Source: Bacteroides sp.
GTDB taxonomy: Bacteria; Bacteroidota; Bacteroidia; Bacteroidales; Bacteroidaceae
NCBI GenBank assembly: GCA_021203515.1
Contig: JAJQAY010000112.1
Span: 1-57,318, forward strand
Length of the DNA stretch: 57,318 nt
Direction of reading: 5' to 3'
The translations under genes and the position numbers were made by a program. Shown here piece by piece: positions 45,971-54,876 of this stretch. The notes under the pieces were generated by a model that was not told the origin of the DNA, did no database searches, and saw only the letters and a list, made by a program, of their open reading frames with translations. How positions within the stretch are numbered: position 1 is the stretch's first letter; each line of letters starts with the position of its first letter.

Positions 45971-46972
45971 ATGGCATATATTATTGCATTTTTCGGCAGC
46001 AAGCCCTACGACGAGGCTTCGTTTAATGAAAAGAACCGCGAATACGGTTTCGAGCTACGCTACTACAAAGGACATCTGAATAAACATAACGTCATGCTGA
46101 CCCAAGGCATAGACGCCGTGTGCATCTTCGTGAACGACACTGCCGATGCGGAAGTAATACGCCTGTTGGCCGAAAACGGAGTGAAACTGCTGGCATTGCG
46201 CTGTGCCGGATATAATAATGTAGACCTAAAAGCAGCCGCGGAGCGGGGCATCAAGGTGGTACGCGTCCCCGCCTACTCTCCTTATGCTGTAGCAGAATAT
46301 ACTGTCGCCCTGATGCTATCCCTCAACCGCAAAATCCCTCGTGCCACCTGGCGCACGCGCGACGGGAATTTCTCCCTGCACGGCCTGCTGGGTTTTGACA
46401 TGTACGGCAAGACGGCAGGCATCATCGGCACGGGAAAGATTGCCAAGAAGCTAATCAGCATCCTGCGCGGCTTCGGCATGAATATCCTGGCCTACGACTT
46501 GTATCCCGACCACAACTTTGCCCGCGAACATCAGGTGGTATATACCTCGCTGGACGAGCTATACCACAACTCGGACATCATCTCCCTGCACTGCCCGCTC
46601 ACCGAGCAGACCAAGTACCTCATCAACGACTACTCCATCGGCAGGATGAAAGACGGTGTGATGATTATCAATACCGGACGGGGCCAGCTCATCCATACCA
46701 ATGCCTTAATCGAGGGATTGAAGAATAAAAAAATCGGATCGGCCGGACTGGATGTATACGAAGAAGAAAGCGAATATTTTTACGAAGACCAGTCGGACAA
46801 AATCATAGATGATGATACTTTGGCACGTCTGCTATCATTTAATAATGTGATTGTAACCTCGCATCAAGCTTTCTTCACCCGCGAAGCACTGGCAAACATA
46901 GCGTCTACTACACTTCAGAATATAAAAGACTTTATTAACCAAAAACCACTTGAAAATGAAGTAAAAATTTAA
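45971..46972 (+). CDS. ldhA: D-2-hydroxyacid dehydrogenase, D-lactate dehydrogenase-like
   Basis: Reduces pyruvate or a related 2-oxoacid with NADH, a fermentative role. The 333-residue protein has the catalytic domain N-terminal (MAYIIAFFGSKPYDEASF), a Rossmann segment TAGIIGTGKIAKKLISIL near residue 150, the substrate Arg in NTGRGQLI, the Glu in GLDVYEEESEYF and the His in VTSHQAFFT. The YEEESEYFYEDQS pattern is typical of D-lactate dehydrogenases. Single gene with array A upstream. Intact. Confidence 0.88.
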   Translation: MAYIIAFFGSKPYDEASFNEKNREYGFELRYYKGHLNKHNVMLTQGIDAVCIFVNDTADAEVIRLLAENGVKLLALRCAGYNNVDLKAAAERGIKVVRVPAYSPYAVAEYTVALMLSLNRKIPRATWRTRDGNFSLHGLLGFDMYGKTAGIIGTGKIAKKLISILRGFGMNILAYDLYPDHNFAREHQVVYTSLDELYHNSDIISLHCPLTEQTKYLINDYSIGRMKDGVMIINTGRGQLIHTNALIEGLKNKKIGSAGLDVYEEESEYFYEDQSDKIIDDDTLARLLSFNNVIVTSHQAFFTREALANIASTTLQNIKDFINQKPLENEVKI

Positions 46973-47033
46973 ACCTTCTGCCGAATTGTTTGTTACTATA
47001 GCATAATTATGAACCAATAAAAAGAAAGAAATT

Positions 47034-47739
47034 ATGAAAAAAAGTAATAGACAAAGCCGATAGCAGAGGTCATTCCCTATACGACTGGCTCGATAGCCAC
47101 CACACCTTTAGTTTCGACGAGTATTATAACCCGCGCCGCATGAACTTCGGTGCCCTGCGCGTACTGAATGATGACCGGATAGAACCGGGCAAGGGCTTCG
47201 GCACACATCCTCACAAGAATATGGAGATAATCTCCATCCCCTTGAAAGGAAAGTTGAAACATGGAGACAGCAGACAAAATAACCGCACCATCACCGTAGG
47301 AGATATCCAGACGATGAGTGCAGGTACAGGTATCTACCACAGCGAAATGAACGGAAGCGACACCGAACCGGTGGAATTTCTTCAAATCTGGGTAATGCCG
47401 GAACAATTGCACACCACGCCCGCTTATAAGGATTACGACATCCGCCCGTTGTTGCGCAAAAACGAACTTGCCCTCATCGTATCGCCCGACGGGGATGCTC
47501 CGGCAAAGATGCTGCAACAGGCATGGTTCTCCATAGGCGAAGTAGAGGCCGGGAAGAAGTTGGGCTATCATCTGCACCAATCTCATGCGGGCGTCTACAT
47601 CTTCGTGATAGAAGGAGAAGTCAAAGTGGACGACACCGTACTTTCCCGTCGCGACGGAATGGGCGTATACGAAACCAGCAGCTTCGAACTGGAGACGCTG
47701 AAAGACTCGCATATCCTGCTGATAGAAGTACCCATGTAA
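47034..47739 (+). pseudogene. Pirin family protein, frameshifted at codon 4
   Basis: A cupin protein of about 234 residues. ATG 47034 is followed by seven A bases; six would give MKKVIDKADSRGHSLYDWLDSHHTFSF and join the long frame. Metal-binding His pairs are in FGTHPHKNMEI and HSEMNGSD, with the second cupin (HLHQSHAGVYIFVIEG) later. Pirins are Fe(II) proteins; some act as quercetinases. A protein made from the internal ATG 47140 would lack 36 residues. An extra base in A7 is most simply a sequence error. Confidence 0.78.
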
Positions 47740-47819
47740 AACTTTTGCATAAAATAACAGCTTAAACCGGAAGTTTGTGTAGCGTTTTTCGTAATATTGC
47801 GCTATAATTCAATCCGTAC

Positions 47820-48551
47820 ATGAAACTTGATTACATCTACCATAGCGGCTTCGCGATTGAAGCGGACGGAGTGACAGTCATTATCGACTACTACAAGGAC
47901 TCCTCGCAAGAGGCGTTCGGCAAAGGCATCGTGCATGACTATCTGTTAAGGAAACCGGGCGTGCTCTACGTACTCGCCTCCCACTTCCACCCCGACCATT
48001 TCAATCGCGAAGTTCTTTCATGGAAAGCGGAACGTCCCGACATCCGTTACATCTTTTCCAAAGACATACTGAAGCACCGGCGTGCGACCGTGGAAGATGC
48101 CACCTATATTAATAAAGGTGACATTTACCAGGATGAACATATCCGCATCGAGGCGTTCGGCTCTACCGATGTGGGTATCTCTTTTCTGATAGATCTGCAA
48201 GGCGTGCGCCTGTTTCATGCCGGCGACCTGAACAACTGGCATTGGAGCGAAGAGTCTACCCCGCAGGAAATCCGTAAGGCAGAGGGCAACTTCCTGGCCG
48301 AGGTTAAACTACTGCAACAGACGGCCCCCGGGGTGGATGTAGCTATGTTCCCCGTAGACAGCCGCATCGGAAAAGATTATATGCGAGGGGCGGAACAATT
48401 CGTAGAACGGATAAAAACCACTATCTTTGTACCCATGCACTTCAGTGAAGATTATCAGGGAGGCAATGCATTCCGCGCTTATGCGGAGAGTAAGGGTTGC
48501 CGTTTCCTGACTATTTTCTACCGGGGTGAAAGTTTTGATATTACTAAATAG
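47820..48551 (+). CDS. MBL-fold metallo-hydrolase, UlaG-like
   Basis: A 243-residue soluble beta-lactamase-fold hydrolase. Metal site ASHFHPDHFN near residue 57, a second ligand in FHAGDLNNWHW and the C-terminal His in VPMHFSED. No signal peptide, so cytoplasmic. Family members hydrolyse lactones, phosphodiesters or other esters; substrate not told by sequence. Eleven bp before the DUF4468 gene. Intact. Confidence 0.85.
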   Translation: MKLDYIYHSGFAIEADGVTVIIDYYKDSSQEAFGKGIVHDYLLRKPGVLYVLASHFHPDHFNREVLSWKAERPDIRYIFSKDILKHRRATVEDATYINKGDIYQDEHIRIEAFGSTDVGISFLIDLQGVRLFHAGDLNNWHWSEESTPQEIRKAEGNFLAEVKLLQQTAPGVDVAMFPVDSRIGKDYMRGAEQFVERIKTTIFVPMHFSEDYQGGNAFRAYAESKGCRFLTIFYRGESFDITK

Positions 48552-48562
48552 AACATAGCATC

Positions 48563-49678
48563 ATGAAAAATTTGACACAACTTCTTTTTGCACTCTTTTG
48601 CCTCTGTATGCCGGCACTGCTGCATGCGCAGGATGATGACAGTAAATATCTGGCAGGTGCCGTACCCGAAGTGGACGGTAAGGTGGTATTCACCAAAGAG
48701 TTCAGTATTCCGGGCATGTCGCAAGACGAAATCTACGACCGCCTGTTGAAATGGATGAACGGCCGTCTGGCAAAAAACGAGAATAACAGCCGCGTTGTCT
48801 TCTCCAACCAGGAAGAAGGTCAGATTGTGGGTACCGGAGAGGAGTGGATTATATTCAGCTCCACTGCCCTGTCGTTGGACAGAACGAAGGTGCAATATCA
48901 GCTTGTCGTCACTTGCCAACCGGAGAAGTGCGTGTTCGAAGTAGAGAAGATACGCTTCAACTACCGGGAAGGAAAAGAGAAATATACTGCCGAAGAGTGG
49001 ATTACAGACCAATACGCGCTGAACAAGGCAAAGACCAAACTGGTGCGCGGACTTGCCAAGTGGCGCAGGAATACGGTGGACTTCGTGGACGACCTCTGCG
49101 TAGAAGTGGCCGAGGCACTCAGTAAAAATACAAACGAGCCACCGGTAGCAGAAAAGAAAGAAGAAAAGAAGGCGGAGAAAGCGATGGTAAACTCCGGCAC
49201 TACCGTGATTGTTCCGAAGGCGCAGGTTACGACGGCGGAAGCACCGACAGCAGCCGTAACACCGAAAACAGTTGTAACGCCCGTTGTCACTCCTACTCCG
49301 CAGGCAAGTGCGCCTGCCGCTTCATCTGCTTACAAGGAGGTTGCTCCGGATGCGATACCAGCCAATGCCATTCAAACGGGAGCAGGAAAGCTCGTCATCG
49401 TCATCGGACAAGAGCCGTTCAATACGACAATGATGACTGCCAATGCCGGTGGTTCTCTGGGCAAAGTGAACGGCAAGCCTGTTATTTTCAGCATCCTTTC
49501 GCCCGACCAGCCATCCGAACAAATGGATAAAGCAGAAACCTATACCATTCGCTTCTACCCCAACGGTCAGAATGAGCCGTCCGTAGTATTGGAATGTAAG
49601 AAGGTGCCGTCACCTGCTCCGATGGAAGGGATGCCGCGCACGTATGTGGGAGAAATCCTGAAAGCAATTATTAAATGA
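48563..49678 (+). CDS. DUF4468 domain secreted protein
   Basis: A 371-residue protein with signal peptide MKNLTQLLFALFCLCMPALLHAQ. Residues about 30-190 carry DUF4468 with its TBP-like fold (VVFTKEFSIPGMSQDEIYDRLLKWMNGRLA). A Lys/Glu-, then Thr/Pro/Ala-rich linker (about 195-265) leads to a C-terminal beta domain (GKLVIVIGQEPFNTTMM). Function unknown; probably envelope-associated. Confidence 0.75.
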   Translation: MKNLTQLLFALFCLCMPALLHAQDDDSKYLAGAVPEVDGKVVFTKEFSIPGMSQDEIYDRLLKWMNGRLAKNENNSRVVFSNQEEGQIVGTGEEWIIFSSTALSLDRTKVQYQLVVTCQPEKCVFEVEKIRFNYREGKEKYTAEEWITDQYALNKAKTKLVRGLAKWRRNTVDFVDDLCVEVAEALSKNTNEPPVAEKKEEKKAEKAMVNSGTTVIVPKAQVTTAEAPTAAVTPKTVVTPVVTPTPQASAPAASSAYKEVAPDAIPANAIQTGAGKLVIVIGQEPFNTTMMTANAGGSLGKVNGKPVIFSILSPDQPSEQMDKAETYTIRFYPNGQNEPSVVLECKKVPSPAPMEGMPRTYVGEILKAIIK

Positions 49679-49681
49679 TAA

Positions 49682-49798
49682 TTTAGCGGCTTCACCGCTA
49701 AAAGTTGAAAGTTGAAAGTTACTATGCAGCGTCATAGCGCAGCTAACTTTCAACTTTCAACTCTCAACTTTCAACTGCGAAGCTTCGCTTCGCTATAA
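49682..49798. repeat. Compound hairpin region with AAGTTGA repeats
   Basis: TTTAGCGG/CCGCTAAA (49682-49702) is a perfect 8-bp hairpin just after the DUF4468 stop. AGTTGAAAGTTGAAAGTTA (49703-49721) pairs with TAACTTTCAACTTTCAACT (49744-49762); further CAACTTTCAACT copies and GCGAAGCTTCGC follow. The inner CATAGCGCAGCTA occurs again at about 50207. Confidence 0.65.
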
Positions 49799-49810
49799 AA
49801 CATATAGAGT

Positions 49811-50185
49811 ATGGAAATAAAAAGTAAATTTGACCATTTTAATATTAACGTCACCAATCTGGAGCGTAGCATCGCATTCTACGAGAAAGCATTGGGACTG
49901 AAAGAACACCATCGGAAAGAGTCGGCAGACGGCTCTTTCACGCTGGTTTATCTGACAGACGGCAGTACCGGTTTCCTGCTGGAACTGACCTGCCTGAAAG
50001 AACATCCCCAAGCCTATGAATTGGGAGAAAACGAAAGCCACCTCTGTTTCCGCGTAGCCGGAGATTACGAAGCCATCCGCCGGTATTACAAAGAAAACGG
50101 ATGGGTATGTTTTGAAAATACTGCTATGGGGTTGTATTTCATCAATGATCCGGACGATTACTGGATTGAAGTTTTGCCTGGCTAA
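49811..50185 (+). CDS. VOC superfamily protein, glyoxalase-like
   Basis: A 124-residue single-domain vicinal oxygen chelate protein: FDHFNINVTNLERSIAFYEKALGL, the central Glu in GFLLELTCLKEH, and ending FINDPDDYWIEVLPG. The His near residue 8 and the two Glu residues match lactoylglutathione lyase metal ligands. It could detoxify methylglyoxal, but substrate is not proved. No signal peptide. Confidence 0.8.
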   Translation: MEIKSKFDHFNINVTNLERSIAFYEKALGLKEHHRKESADGSFTLVYLTDGSTGFLLELTCLKEHPQAYELGENESHLCFRVAGDYEAIRRYYKENGWVCFENTAMGLYFINDPDDYWIEVLPG

Positions 50186-50247
50186 TCAAGTTGAGAAAAA
50201 GTCACCTCATAGCGCAGCTATTAATATTTAACACCTAACATTCAAAT

Positions 50248-50436
50248 ATGAGCATAGAAGATGCAATGATGGGCGGAATTGTCTTCAAAGGCAAGAAAGA
50301 CAAGCCTAAGGAAGAAGCCAAAGTGAAGACCAAAGCCAAAAAGAAAACCTACATCACCGGGCAACATGGTTCCGGTGCTGCAAAAATGAAAGCGGAAATT
50401 CGCAAGAAACGTGCGAATAGACACAAAGGAAAGTAG
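50248..50436 (+). CDS. Small Lys-rich protein
   Basis: Sixty-two residues, very basic: MSIEDAMMGGIVFKGKKDKP, then KKKTYITGQHGSGAAKMKAEIRKKRANRHKGK. No domain recognised; a nucleic-acid or ribosome contact is possible by charge alone. Its stop TAG lies inside a perfect 34-bp palindrome that acts as terminator. Confidence 0.7.
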   Translation: MSIEDAMMGGIVFKGKKDKPKEEAKVKTKAKKKTYITGQHGSGAAKMKAEIRKKRANRHKGK

Positions 50437-50456
50437 CTATAGCTACTTTCCTTTGT
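50423..50456. terminator. Perfect 34-bp palindrome, bidirectional terminator
   Basis: Sixteen-base arms (50423-50438, 50441-50456) around AT; the stem begins inside the last codons of the small basic gene and includes its stop. ACAAAGG/CCTTTGT ends give short A/T tracts. It separates converging genes (TlpA-like gene ends at 50508). Confidence 0.75.
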
Positions 50457-50507
50457 ATTACCCCATTACCTGAAAGGCAAACGGGATCTATCTCCAAGTT
50501 AAAGATT

Positions 50508-51040
50508 TTATTTCAAGAGTTCGTCAATCTTCTTGGTGAGCGAGGCAAACTCTTCCGGATTGTACAAACGGGTGAGCATCACAATGCGTCCTTCTTTGTC
50601 AATCAATACATTACGGGTAATTCCTGCGTCACGCAGCGCATATTTGGCAAAAATATCCGCCCCTGGGTCTGATCCTAAAGGATAAGTGATGCCGGTAGAC
50701 TTGCCGAACGCTATAACTCTCTTCAACGGTTCGTCGCGGTCGATGCCCATCAATGCAAAGTCCGGATTAGCCTTATGCTTCTGCCAAATATCTTTTTCTA
50801 TAAAAGGCATCTCCTTGCGGCATACCCCACACCAACTGGCTGTGAACTGCAACATTACAATCTTCCCCGGAAATCCGAGAGTTTAACTGTCTTGCCATCC
50901 GTCAACTTCATTGTAAAGTCGGGAGCCATCTGTCCCACTTTCACGATATAGCCCGTATCATCGGCCGTTACCTCCTGCGCCATAACTGCCACGCTGCACA
51001 AAGCAAACAGGCAGAATACCCATACTTTAAACTGTTTCAT
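50508..51040 (-). pseudogene. TlpA/ResA-like thioredoxin-fold protein, frameshifted
   Basis: A periplasmic thiol-disulfide protein of about 178 residues. Signal peptide MKQFKVWVFCLFALCSVAVMAQ; the thioredoxin fold starts KVGQMAPDFTMKLTDGKTVKLSDFRG. There one base (an A) is missing near 50862, and the neighbouring frame continues VMLQFTASWCGVCRKEMPF with the redox Cys-Gly-Val-Cys, then ALMGIDRDEP and the cis-Pro region ITRNVLIDKEGR. Repair gives an uninterrupted protein, so this is probably sequence error. Confidence 0.8.
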
Positions 51041-51064
51041 ATCACTTATTCTTTATTTATTCAT

Positions 51065-51832
51065 TTAAGCCATAATAGACAAATATTTCTGCAATGAAGC
51101 TATTTCAGCCTCAACAACCAACATCTGAAAGTCTTCTGATAAATGTTCCGTATGTGACTTTTCCAAAGCCTTGTAGTAGCCAATCTTATCTTTATTGCTT
51201 CCTTTTAGAGTTATAATCACATAACCATTGCAAAGAAGATATAAGTTCATCAACAAACGGGAAGTACGACCGTTTCCATCAATGAACGGATGAATTCGTA
51301 CCAGTTCATCATGAAGATAAGCAGCGATAAGCACGGGATGCACTTTATCTTTCTGCATTTGTCGGAACTTAATAAGAAAATCTTCCATTTGTTTTTCTAT
51401 CAGGTAAGGTTGTGGTGGCATGTGGGTACTACCCGAAATCATAACCGGAACCGTCCGATACCTGCCGGCATTCTCACGATCTATTCCATGCAAGATAAGC
51501 GCATGTATTTCTTTGATGGTACGCTCGCTTATCTCTATCTCCTTCTTTGCTATATCTTTTATATAGTCTATAGCTTCTGCATGATTAATAGCTTCCAAAT
51601 GTTCGCGCATAGACTTGCCTGATATGGTAACGCCTTCATTCACAACAAGGGCAGTTTCTTGTAAAGTAAGCGTGTTGCCTTCTATACGGTTACTCTCGTA
51701 AGTATATTCTATATCTAAGGCATCTTGAATTTTCTTCAACGCTTCTTCGGGAAGTGGACGTAAAACTGACAACCTCTCTTTGAGAGCATCAACCTCTTTA
51801 AGTTTATCTGCTATTGCTTCATTCATGGTCAT
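51065..51832 (-). CDS. Fic family protein
   Basis: A 255-residue Fic enzyme, likely an AMP-transferase. The active motif HPFIDGNGRTSRLLMN (residues about 185-200) is complete. An N-terminal inhibitory helix motif, S-x-x-x-E-G in ESNRIEGN near residue 53, belongs to class II Fic proteins, in which the Glu blocks ATP until relieved. No antitoxin gene is adjacent. Intact. Confidence 0.9.
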   Translation of the reverse strand: MTMNEAIADKLKEVDALKERLSVLRPLPEEALKKIQDALDIEYTYESNRIEGNTLTLQETALVVNEGVTISGKSMREHLEAINHAEAIDYIKDIAKKEIEISERTIKEIHALILHGIDRENAGRYRTVPVMISGSTHMPPQPYLIEKQMEDFLIKFRQMQKDKVHPVLIAAYLHDELVRIHPFIDGNGRTSRLLMNLYLLCNGYVIITLKGSNKDKIGYYKALEKSHTEHLSEDFQMLVVEAEIASLQKYLSIMA

Positions 51833-51922
51833 TCTATTGCTTTAATTCGTTCCACTTGCACCCCTTTAAGAAACAAAAAGCTCCAAAACCCTTTATTAGA
51901 AGTAGTTTCGAAGCTTTTGTTG

Positions 51923-51994
51923 AGGTACCTGGCAGATTCGAACTGCCGTACACGGTTTTGCAGACCGCTGACTAAGCCACTCATCCAAGGTACC
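51923..51994 (-). tRNA. tRNA-Cys (GCA)
   Basis: Minus-strand cloverleaf, 72 bases. Acceptor GGTACCT pairs with AGGTACC, discriminator T (the Cys identity base). Anticodon stem GCGGT/ACCGT encloses CTGCAAA, anticodon GCA. T-arm GGCAG TTCGAAT CTGCC is perfect. CCA is not encoded. Confidence 0.95.
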
Positions 51995-52045
51995 AGTCCT
52001 TCTCGTTTGCGGATGCAAAGGTAGTACATTTTTTCAAACTACCAA

Positions 52046-52261
52046 CTATCCGCAACATTTTTTCTTCGTTTCTTTTCGCTCCCCACTGCACTCCGCACGC
52101 TTCTTATCGTACAATTGCTTTAATTCACAACCACTTGCGCAGTTCTCACACGGATTACGTTTTTCCTTTACATGCCGGAAAAAAGCGTAAATACTTTGGC
52201 CGATACGTATTGCACACAGCAATAATACAACCGCAACTACCCAATTCTGCCAATTACTCAT
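52046..52261 (-). CDS. FeoB-associated Cys-rich membrane protein
   Basis: A 71-residue protein with one helix (WVVAVVLLLCAIRIGQSIYAF) and cysteines in CENCASGCELKQL and at the end KKKCCG. Small FeoB-associated proteins of this type are encoded directly after feoB, and its ATG overlaps the feoB TGA (ATGA). It probably assists ferrous iron transport. Upstream ATG-like starts would extend into feoB and are not preferred. Confidence 0.85.
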   Translation of the reverse strand: MSNWQNWVVAVVLLLCAIRIGQSIYAFFRHVKEKRNPCENCASGCELKQLYDKKRAECSGERKETKKKCCG

Positions 52262-54735
52262 ACGAACAGTCCTCCTATCTGATAGATGGCAAATGTAACG
52301 ACCCATGCCAGCGCAGTGGTGTACATCGCCGCGAACGCCGTCCACTTCCAACTGCCCGACTCGCCTTTAATCGCCGCCAACGTAGCTATACACGGGAAAT
52401 AGATTAACACGAATATCATGTAGCAGAAAGCCATCAGTGGTGTAATCGGAATACGTTCGCCCAGACTCACAGCACCCTCTTCGGCATTATCGGCATAAAG
52501 CACTCCAAGCGTACTCACCACCAATTCCTTGGCTCCTACCCCCGAAAGAATGCCGATGCCCAGTTTCCAGTCAAAGCCCAACGGCTCTATTACCGGCTCT
52601 ACAGCCCGACCAATTCTGCCGATATAGGAATGCTCCTGTTGTTCGGCTACATCTTTATATTCATTGTGGTTGGGATAATAGCCCAAAGCCCATATCACGA
52701 TGGAGGCAAGCATGATGATGCCTCCCATTTTGCGCAGATACTGTGCCCCTTTCTCCCATGTATGACGAAGAATAGACTTGGAAGTCGGTACGCGGTAAGG
52801 CGGCAACTCCATCACAAACGGAGTATCGTCACCCTTCACCAGGAAACGGCAGAAAAGCCGTGCCATAACCACCGCAAGCAGAATGCCGATAGCATAAATT
52901 ATCAGCAACACCAGACTGGCATTGTTCGGGAAGAAAGCTCCGACCAACAACAAATAAATGGGCAAACGTGCACTACACGACATCAGCGGATTGATAAGCA
53001 TCGTCACCAGTCGGCTCTTGCGGTTTTCGATGGTGCGCGAAGCCATAATGGCCGGAACGTTGCAACCAAACCCCATAATCAGCGGTATGAATGATTTGCC
53101 GTGCAGCCCCATCTTATGCATTATCTTATCCATGATGAAGGCAGCGCGCGCCATATATCCGGAGTCTTCCATCAAAGAGATAAAGAAATATAGCAAAAGA
53201 ATATTCGGAAGGAAGACAATGACTCCGCCCACACCCCCGATAATGCCGTCTACCAGCAAATCCTTCAACGGACCTGCGGCCATATTGTTGCGTATCAGGT
53301 TGCCAAGCGACTCTACCAACCATTCGATGCCCTGCATGGGATAGTCGCCCAACACAAATGTTCCTTCGAACATCAGATACAGGAAGAGGAAAAAGATGGG
53401 ATACCCCCACACGCGATGCGTCACAATGGAGTCGATGACGCGAGTGGTGCGTGCCGTATCTTCGTGATTGTCCACAAAAGTTTCGCGCAGGGCACCGGCA
53501 ATAAAACCATATTTTGCATCGGTAATGGCCTGCTCGCTGTCCTCGTTTATCGCATTGCGAAGGCGCTGCTCTTCACGGTCGCGCACTTCCAGAATTTCTT
53601 TCCCGTTGGAAAACTTCTCCACGATTTTCTCCAAATCCGTGTCGTTCTCCAGTAGCTTGATGGCCAGAAAACGCGTGGAGTATTTATGACGTATATTCTC
53701 ATTGAAGCTGATTACCCGCTTCACTTCCTCGATGCTCTGTTCCAGTTCCGGACCGTGGTTGATGTGGATATGGCGGTAGAAACCACGCGGATGTTCTTCT
53801 TCCTCTTTGTGAGTACCGAAGTCATGGTCGGGCACATACTCCTGATGCCAGTTGCGCATGTCGTTCAAGATTTCGGCACGTATCTCGCCCTGCTTGTCCA
53901 GGAAGTCGCCCCCCTCGTAAATGCTGATAATGACATGGAACAACTGCTCAACTCCTTTCCCCGTGCGGCTGATAGTGGGCAGCATCGGCACACCGAAGAG
54001 CTGGCCGAGCGTTACGTAATCCAGCGAATTGCCGCTGGCTTCCAACTCGTCGTACATATTAAGCGCGATGACCATGCGCACGTTCATATCTATCAGTTGG
54101 GTGGTGAGATACAGATTGCGTTCCAGATTGGAAGCATCCACCACATTGACAATAACGTCGGGTGTTTCATCAATGATATGGTGACGGACGTAAATCTCTT
54201 CGGGAGAATAGGCAGAGAGAGAATAAGTACCGGGGAGGTCGACAATGCGGAAGTGATAACCCTGAAAATCGAAGTAGCCCTCTTTGGCATCGACGGTGAC
54301 ACCGCTATAATTCCCCACATGCTCGTGCGAACCGGAAGCGATGTTGAAAAGAGAAGTTTTGCCGCAATTCGGGTTGCCCACCAGGGCAACATTGATAGTG
54401 CGACGCTTGCCCAAGGCAAGGCGTTTCATCTCCTCCTCTCCCAGATGTATGTCTTCGCTCAGTCCTTTGTGATAGTCGAGTTGTACGACATCCGCCTCCG
54501 CCCGCGCTTCCTGTTCGCTGATGACTTCAATCATTTCAGCTTCCTGTCGTCGCAAGGAGATTTCATACCCCATCACTTTATATTTGATAGGGTTTTTCAG
54601 AGGGGCATTCAGCAGTACTTCCACTGTTTCCCCCTTAATAAATCCCATTTCTGCAATTCGTTTACGGAAACCGCCATGGCCCAGTACCTTAACGATTACA
54701 CCTTTTTCACCGGTTTTCAATTCGGACAAACGCAT
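52258..54735 (-). CDS. feoB: Ferrous iron transporter, FeoA-FeoB fusion
   Basis: Imports Fe2+ through the inner membrane. The 825-residue protein has an N-terminal FeoA-like SH3 domain (residues 1-75: MRLSELKTGEKGVIVKVLG), then a G domain with G1 GNPNCGKTSLFN (about 120), G3 DLPGTYSLSAYSPEE and G4 LNMYDE, then the helical FeoB region with two gate-type repeats (about 450-820). FeoA fused to FeoB is common in Bacteroidetes. TATCTTTG on this strand lies 29 bases before the ATG. The Cys-rich small gene overlaps its end. Intact. Confidence 0.95.
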   Translation of the reverse strand: MRLSELKTGEKGVIVKVLGHGGFRKRIAEMGFIKGETVEVLLNAPLKNPIKYKVMGYEISLRRQEAEMIEVISEQEARAEADVVQLDYHKGLSEDIHLGEEEMKRLALGKRRTINVALVGNPNCGKTSLFNIASGSHEHVGNYSGVTVDAKEGYFDFQGYHFRIVDLPGTYSLSAYSPEEIYVRHHIIDETPDVIVNVVDASNLERNLYLTTQLIDMNVRMVIALNMYDELEASGNSLDYVTLGQLFGVPMLPTISRTGKGVEQLFHVIISIYEGGDFLDKQGEIRAEILNDMRNWHQEYVPDHDFGTHKEEEEHPRGFYRHIHINHGPELEQSIEEVKRVISFNENIRHKYSTRFLAIKLLENDTDLEKIVEKFSNGKEILEVRDREEQRLRNAINEDSEQAITDAKYGFIAGALRETFVDNHEDTARTTRVIDSIVTHRVWGYPIFFLFLYLMFEGTFVLGDYPMQGIEWLVESLGNLIRNNMAAGPLKDLLVDGIIGGVGGVIVFLPNILLLYFFISLMEDSGYMARAAFIMDKIMHKMGLHGKSFIPLIMGFGCNVPAIMASRTIENRKSRLVTMLINPLMSCSARLPIYLLLVGAFFPNNASLVLLIIYAIGILLAVVMARLFCRFLVKGDDTPFVMELPPYRVPTSKSILRHTWEKGAQYLRKMGGIIMLASIVIWALGYYPNHNEYKDVAEQQEHSYIGRIGRAVEPVIEPLGFDWKLGIGILSGVGAKELVVSTLGVLYADNAEEGAVSLGERIPITPLMAFCYMIFVLIYFPCIATLAAIKGESGSWKWTAFAAMYTTALAWVVTFAIYQIGGLFV

Positions 54736-54763
54736 ACTCTTCTGCCTTTCTTTATTTTTGCTG

Positions 54764-54872
54764 CAAAGATAAAGGATAAGTTCATATGGCGCAAATAATT
54801 TAGAATGTTTTTAAATAAGACAAAAATGGAGGCAGGGATAAATCATAAATCGGGAAGAATAACGTATCTTTG
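54764..54872. promoter_or_regulatory. Divergent promoters of feoB and tilS
   Basis: CAAAGATA (54764-54771) is TATCTTTG for feoB; TATCTTTG at 54865-54872 on the plus strand serves tilS. The latter lies only 4 bases before ATG 54877. Confidence 0.65.
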
Positions 54873-54876
54873 CCCT

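Noticed and set aside
52262..52351. Longer N-terminus for the FeoB-associated protein
   Set aside because: The extra 30 codons overlap feoB and lack family features; the ATGA overlap at 52258-52261 gives a compact membrane protein of normal size.
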